From NCBI GenBank assembly GCA_017501865.1, contig JAFVWD010000152.1, positions 1 through 6,945 on the forward strand: 6,945 nucleotides of DNA, given 5' to 3'. The stretch comes from Clostridia bacterium. Lineage in GTDB: Bacteria; Bacillota; Clostridia; Oscillospirales; Acutalibacteraceae. The position numbers and the translations under genes were made by a program. Positions 4,017 through 6,945 of the stretch are shown here, in pieces. The notes under the pieces were generated by a model, which saw only the letters and a list, made by a program, of their open reading frames with translations, ran no database searches and was not told the origin of the DNA. Numbering within the stretch: the first letter of the stretch is position 1; the number at the start of each line of letters is the position of its first letter.

Positions 4017-6416
4017 TTATCTCTTAAGATTGATAAGTTCTTCTAACATTGAGTCAGATACTGTGATTATACGAGAGTTTGCCTGGAAACCTCTTTGTGT
4101 AGTAATCATATCAGCAAATTCTGCTGAAAGGTCAACGTTAGACATCTCAAGAGCACTTGTAACGAGAGAACCTGTACCATCTGAACCCGGATCACAAAGA
4201 TTTGGTTCACCTGAGTTTGCTGTAGCTGCAAAGTAGTTTGTACCCTGTAACAATAATCCGCTTGGGTTTGCGAAGCTTGCAAGAGAAATTCTACCTGCAA
4301 CAACATTGCCGAGTTCATCGTGTGAAACAGTAATTGTACCATCAGAAGCAATTGCAATACTGCTGATCTGGTCAAGAGTTACCGCACCGCCATCTGTACC
4401 GCCTGAAAGAGCAAATGGTTTTGAAGAAAGACCCATCTCTCTTGAAGCAACAGAAGGAGTAATGTCAATTGTATCATTACCGTTGAGTGCCTGCATTGAG
4501 TCACCTGTTGCAGGGTCACGCGGTGGGTTTTGCTGGCTTCTGAAATACTCTGTCATTCCGTCAAAGCCCGGATTTGTAACCTGGATATAGTCACCTTCAG
4601 GACCTTTAAGAAGTAATGAAGAAGCTATAGTACCTTCTGAAATTGTTGTGGTATATTTTGTACCTGAAATATCAAGAGTAACTGTCCAGTATGAGTTACC
4701 GTCATCAATACCTTCAACATACTCTGCAGTGAACTTGTCAGGAGTAATAGTACCGCTGCCTTTGAAGTCAGTACTTGTTTGCATAAACAACATACCGCCT
4801 CCGAAGAAACCATCTTCAACAGCACCTGTCATCTGACCTGTTGTAACAGAGAAGTCTGTACCTGCAATTTCTGCACCTGTAAGAGGCTCGGTAACAGCTT
4901 CTTTTGAAGCAACAGCTGCATAAGAATGCATATTAACACTGTTTGTAATTAAATCATTGAGTGCAGTATGGAAATTAGCACTGTTCATATCTAAACCGTA
5001 ATTCTGCGCCATTTGTGTAAGAGTCGGAATAGTAAGTGTAATTGAACCATCTGCTTCATCATCTGTTTTGAGGATAATTGCCTGACCGGGAACTGCCGGT
5101 GTTTCTGAAGAATATGTAACACCTGCAATTGTAACAGTAAGGTCGAACTGATGTGTTGTAGGATCAAGATTTGAAATAGCAAAATCCATAGAACCTGAGT
5201 TCGGGAATTTGTTACTTACCGCTGAAATTGTTGCACCACCAAGGAAATACTTTGGTGAAGAAACTGTTGCTGCTGCCGGTTGAGCTGTAGCTCTTTCTAA
5301 ATCAGCCTGAGTAAATTTCTGACCTACCTTTGTATCAAGTTCAATAGTACCGCCACCTGCAGACTTAAGAGTTACAGGGTAAATAGAGGTACCCATAACT
5401 GTGCCTGTGTAATCAATACCATTTACATTAGCTGTAATCTGATACTGAGCAGGATTGGTATTTGCAACTGCTGTTGTTACAAAAGTAATTGCTGAACCAT
5501 CTGCAATAACCTGATCTGATTCCTCAGGATTAAAGCCTGAAACTGTTAATTTGCCATCAAAAGCGCCGTTTTCTAATGTAATACTTGCAGGATCTGAAAC
5601 TGCAACACCCTTGAAAGTACCGGCAACTGCTTCTGAACCAAACATATTTCTTGTTGCAGTAAGAGTAAATGTTCCTGCTGCGTGCTGAACACCGCCGTTT
5701 GCTTCTGTAATAGCATCATTAATAGCTTCATTAAGCTCATTCATTGAACTGAACTCATGGAATGCATTGAGCTCTACTGAAATAGCACCTGTGCTTGAAA
5801 TAACTGCTTTTGCAGGAAGACCGTCAGGAAGACCTTCACTTGATGCAATAGAAATTGCAATGTTACCGAATTTGTTCGGATTTGAAGCAGTAATAGTATA
5901 ATCAATACCGTTAATTGACTCAGTTACTGAGGATTTTTGTGGATTAACAGTACCAATGTTGCTTAAGCAGATTTTCTGAGTATCTGCTGTACCTGTAGCT
6001 GTTGTACCGAGAACAAAGTTACCGTTAATATCTGTCAAATAACCGTTTGCGTCGTAGTCAAGCATACCTGCTTTTGTGTAGAAGATGTTACCTGCAGGAT
6101 CCATAACCTGAAGGAAACCTTCACCGGTAATAGCAACGTCAAGGCCGTAGCCTGTTGTCTGCATACTTGATTGTGACATTTGTGTCTGAATTCCTGCGAG
6201 CTGAGAACCATAACCTACAGCAGATGGGTTCTGACCACCTTGGTTTGCTGTACCTGCAGAAGCATTTCTGAGGGCCTGGTAGTAAAGGTCGCTGAAAACA
6301 GCACGTTGTGACTTATAACCGTATGTGTTAACGTTTGCGATGTTATTACCTATAACATCCATCTTAGTCTGGTGGGTTTTTAAACCTGCCACACCTGAAA
6401 ACAAAGCTCTATTCAT
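4017..6416 (-). CDS. flgE: FlgE, flagellar hook protein (long form)
   Basis: FlgE polymerises outside the cell into the hook, the universal joint between rod and filament. The 799-residue product is nearly twice the length of Salmonella FlgE (about 400). The N-terminus (residues 1-137) is diagnostic: LFSGVAGLKTHQTKMDVIGNNIANVNTYGYKS, then GLDVAITGEGFLQV and NGNFVLG. The C-terminus has ALEMSNVDLSAEFADMITTQRGFQANSRIITVSDSMLEELINLKR. The extra length lies between about residues 145 and 690 and contains beta-rich, Ser/Thr/Gly-rich degenerate repeats, e.g. ITANVNGIDYTGTV (about 327-340), LTVTIAGVTYSSE (426-438) and VTLDISGTKYTTT (579-591). These are probably surface-exposed D2/D3-type domains (inference). 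Only two cysteines occur, Cys150 and Cys741. There is no signal peptide, as expected for type III export. AAGGAG lies 8 bases before the ATG. The preceding leader is structured and a long gap follows. Confidence 0.97.
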   Translation of the reverse strand: MNRALFSGVAGLKTHQTKMDVIGNNIANVNTYGYKSQRAVFSDLYYQALRNASAGTANQGGQNPSAVGYGSQLAGIQTQMSQSSMQTTGYGLDVAITGEGFLQVMDPAGNIFYTKAGMLDYDANGYLTDINGNFVLGTTATGTADTQKICLSNIGTVNPQKSSVTESINGIDYTITASNPNKFGNIAISIASSEGLPDGLPAKAVISSTGAISVELNAFHEFSSMNELNEAINDAITEANGGVQHAAGTFTLTATRNMFGSEAVAGTFKGVAVSDPASITLENGAFDGKLTVSGFNPEESDQVIADGSAITFVTTAVANTNPAQYQITANVNGIDYTGTVMGTSIYPVTLKSAGGGTIELDTKVGQKFTQADLERATAQPAAATVSSPKYFLGGATISAVSNKFPNSGSMDFAISNLDPTTHQFDLTVTIAGVTYSSETPAVPGQAIILKTDDEADGSITLTIPTLTQMAQNYGLDMNSANFHTALNDLITNSVNMHSYAAVASKEAVTEPLTGAEIAGTDFSVTTGQMTGAVEDGFFGGGMLFMQTSTDFKGSGTITPDKFTAEYVEGIDDGNSYWTVTLDISGTKYTTTISEGTIASSLLLKGPEGDYIQVTNPGFDGMTEYFRSQQNPPRDPATGDSMQALNGNDTIDITPSVASREMGLSSKPFALSGGTDGGAVTLDQISSIAIASDGTITVSHDELGNVVAGRISLASFANPSGLLLQGTNYFAATANSGEPNLCDPGSDGTGSLVTSALEMSNVDLSAEFADMITTQRGFQANSRIITVSDSMLEELINLKR

Positions 6417-6536
6417 ATTTATTTCTCCTTATGCGGAGCCGCGCATAAGTAACCTATTGGTTTTAACGAAGTGACATCCTTCAATCGGTCGGGATGCCGT
6501 AAGCCTCCTCCAAAGGTCCGGCTTAAATAAAATAAG
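6417..6536 (-). promoter_or_regulatory. Structured 5' leader of flgE, riboregulator candidate
   Basis: This 120-base gap is unlike the tight junctions elsewhere. In mRNA order it has TAAGCC/GGCTTA (6520-6525 with 6500-6505) around a loop that includes part of GGAGGAGG. Next come GGCATCC/GGATGTC (6492-6498 with 6473-6479; 7 bp, one G-U), a small AACC/GGTT hairpin (6451-6462), and an 8-bp hairpin reaching into the Shine-Dalgarno. The GGATGTC segment can alternatively sit in a GAAG/CTTC hairpin (6468-6482), so two forms exclude each other. AAGGATGT (6474-6481) matches the core of the CsrA consensus. I recognise no known riboswitch class. Post-transcriptional control of flgE is an inference. Confidence 0.5.
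6425..6449 (-). promoter_or_regulatory. Hairpin overlapping the flgE Shine-Dalgarno
   Basis: CTTATGCG and CGCATAAG (plus-strand 6428-6435 and 6442-6449) form an exact 8-bp stem with a 6-base loop. The ribosome site AAGGAG (6425-6430) lies at its downstream edge, with the first three bases (AAG) inside the stem and GAG free. Spacing to the ATG is 8 bases, which is ideal. The stem could lower flgE translation until melted by a ribosome, protein or alternative fold. Confidence 0.6.
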
Positions 6537-6941
6537 TTACACAATAACAGCTCCGTTAATATTTGTAAATACATTGCCTTGAATTGAATTGTTGTTTACA
6601 GTTGTGATAACAGTGTTATTTTTTACACTTACCACAAATGCTTTTTCACCAACAAGAATCAGAGTGTCGTCAAGGTTTTTCTCGCTCGCAAGTCGCACAC
6701 CTTCATTTAATCTGCTGAGTTCGTCGTCCGTTATATCCATATTATGGTCGACAGCTCTTTTTATTGCATGATTTGAAAAGTTTACCTCACTGCTTTTTTC
6801 AATTGTGTTTTTTAAAACATCCGCAAAAGCAACCGAGGGCTCACTTGTTTGTGTGCTCGTTGAAGGCGGATACAATCCCTGACCCGCACCCGGAGTACCT
6901 GTTACGATAGGCGAAAAGTGTTTAAAACGAATATCCTCCAT
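6537..6941 (-). CDS. TIGR02530-type flagellar operon protein (start may lie upstream)
   Basis: This is a small protein of 134 residues as read, of the clostridial/Bacillus family found between flgD and flgE. The function is not established. The diagnostic C-terminal half is present: FSNHAIKRAVDHNMDITDDELSRLNEGVRLASEKN, then LILVGEKAFVVSVKNNTVITTV and NVFTNINGAVIV. The N-terminal third (about residues 10-38) is Pro/Ser/Thr/Gly-rich and probably disordered. No signal peptide or membrane segment is visible. The ATG at 6939-6941 is the first visible one, but the frame stays open to the window edge and no ribosome site can be seen in the 4 remaining bases, so an earlier start cannot be excluded. 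The upstream neighbour is expected to be flgD from known synteny. It is followed by the structured flgE leader. Confidence 0.88.
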   Translation of the reverse strand: MEDIRFKHFSPIVTGTPGAGQGLYPPSTSTQTSEPSVAFADVLKNTIEKSSEVNFSNHAIKRAVDHNMDITDDELSRLNEGVRLASEKNLDDTLILVGEKAFVVSVKNNTVITTVNNNSIQGNVFTNINGAVIV

Positions 6942-6945
6942 GATA

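Noticed and set aside
6417..6536. c-di-GMP riboswitch (class I or II) before flgE
   Set aside because: c-di-GMP switches do control clostridial flagellar genes, but the conserved class I elements (GNRA loop and receptor, CGCAAAG-like core) are not visible, and I could not fit class II either.

Overview
The window is a slice of a chromosomal flagellar operon of an AT-rich Gram-positive bacterium, most likely a clostridium. Three things point there: the gene order (flagellar operon protein, flgE, flbD, motA, motB, fliM, fliY), FliY in place of a stand-alone FliN, and the protein sequences. A Lachnospiraceae-like genus such as Roseburia, Eubacterium or a relative is a guess from overall resemblance. 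Every gene lies on the minus strand, so transcription runs from position 6945 towards 1, and both ends of the window cut the operon.

In transcription order: (1) a small TIGR02530-type flagellar operon protein (6941-6537) whose true start may lie outside the window. (2) A 120-base leader rich in complementary segments, ending in a hairpin that covers half of the flgE Shine-Dalgarno. (3) flgE, encoding an unusually long 799-residue hook protein with degenerate internal repeats. (4) A roughly 270-base gap with at least four possible stem-loops, one of them an 18-bp stem whose loop is complementary to a segment just upstream of flbD. (5) flbD, motA and motB, encoding a small SwrD/FlbD protein and the two stator subunits. 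(6) fliM and then fliY, overlapping by about 20 bases and encoding the C-ring switch proteins. fliY runs off the window inside a Pro-Ala linker, so its C-terminal FliN-like domain is not visible.

The products form the torque-generating core. FlgE makes the hook, MotA/MotB form the ion-driven stator, FlbD/SwrD is known in Bacillus to support stator power, FliM receives CheY-P through an intact N-terminal peptide, and FliY carries two intact CheC-type phosphatase motifs. No fliL lies between motB and fliM, although that is its usual place.

The coding content is conventional. The most interesting material is in the two non-coding gaps around flgE, which look like post-transcriptional control elements and do not match any RNA family I can name. 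Several protein details also merit a check: the MotB peptidoglycan-binding motif reads GHTA rather than GHTD, MotA/MotB have sodium-type features, and FliY lacks the CheY-binding peptide. I saw no mobile elements, tRNA, rRNA or CRISPR.
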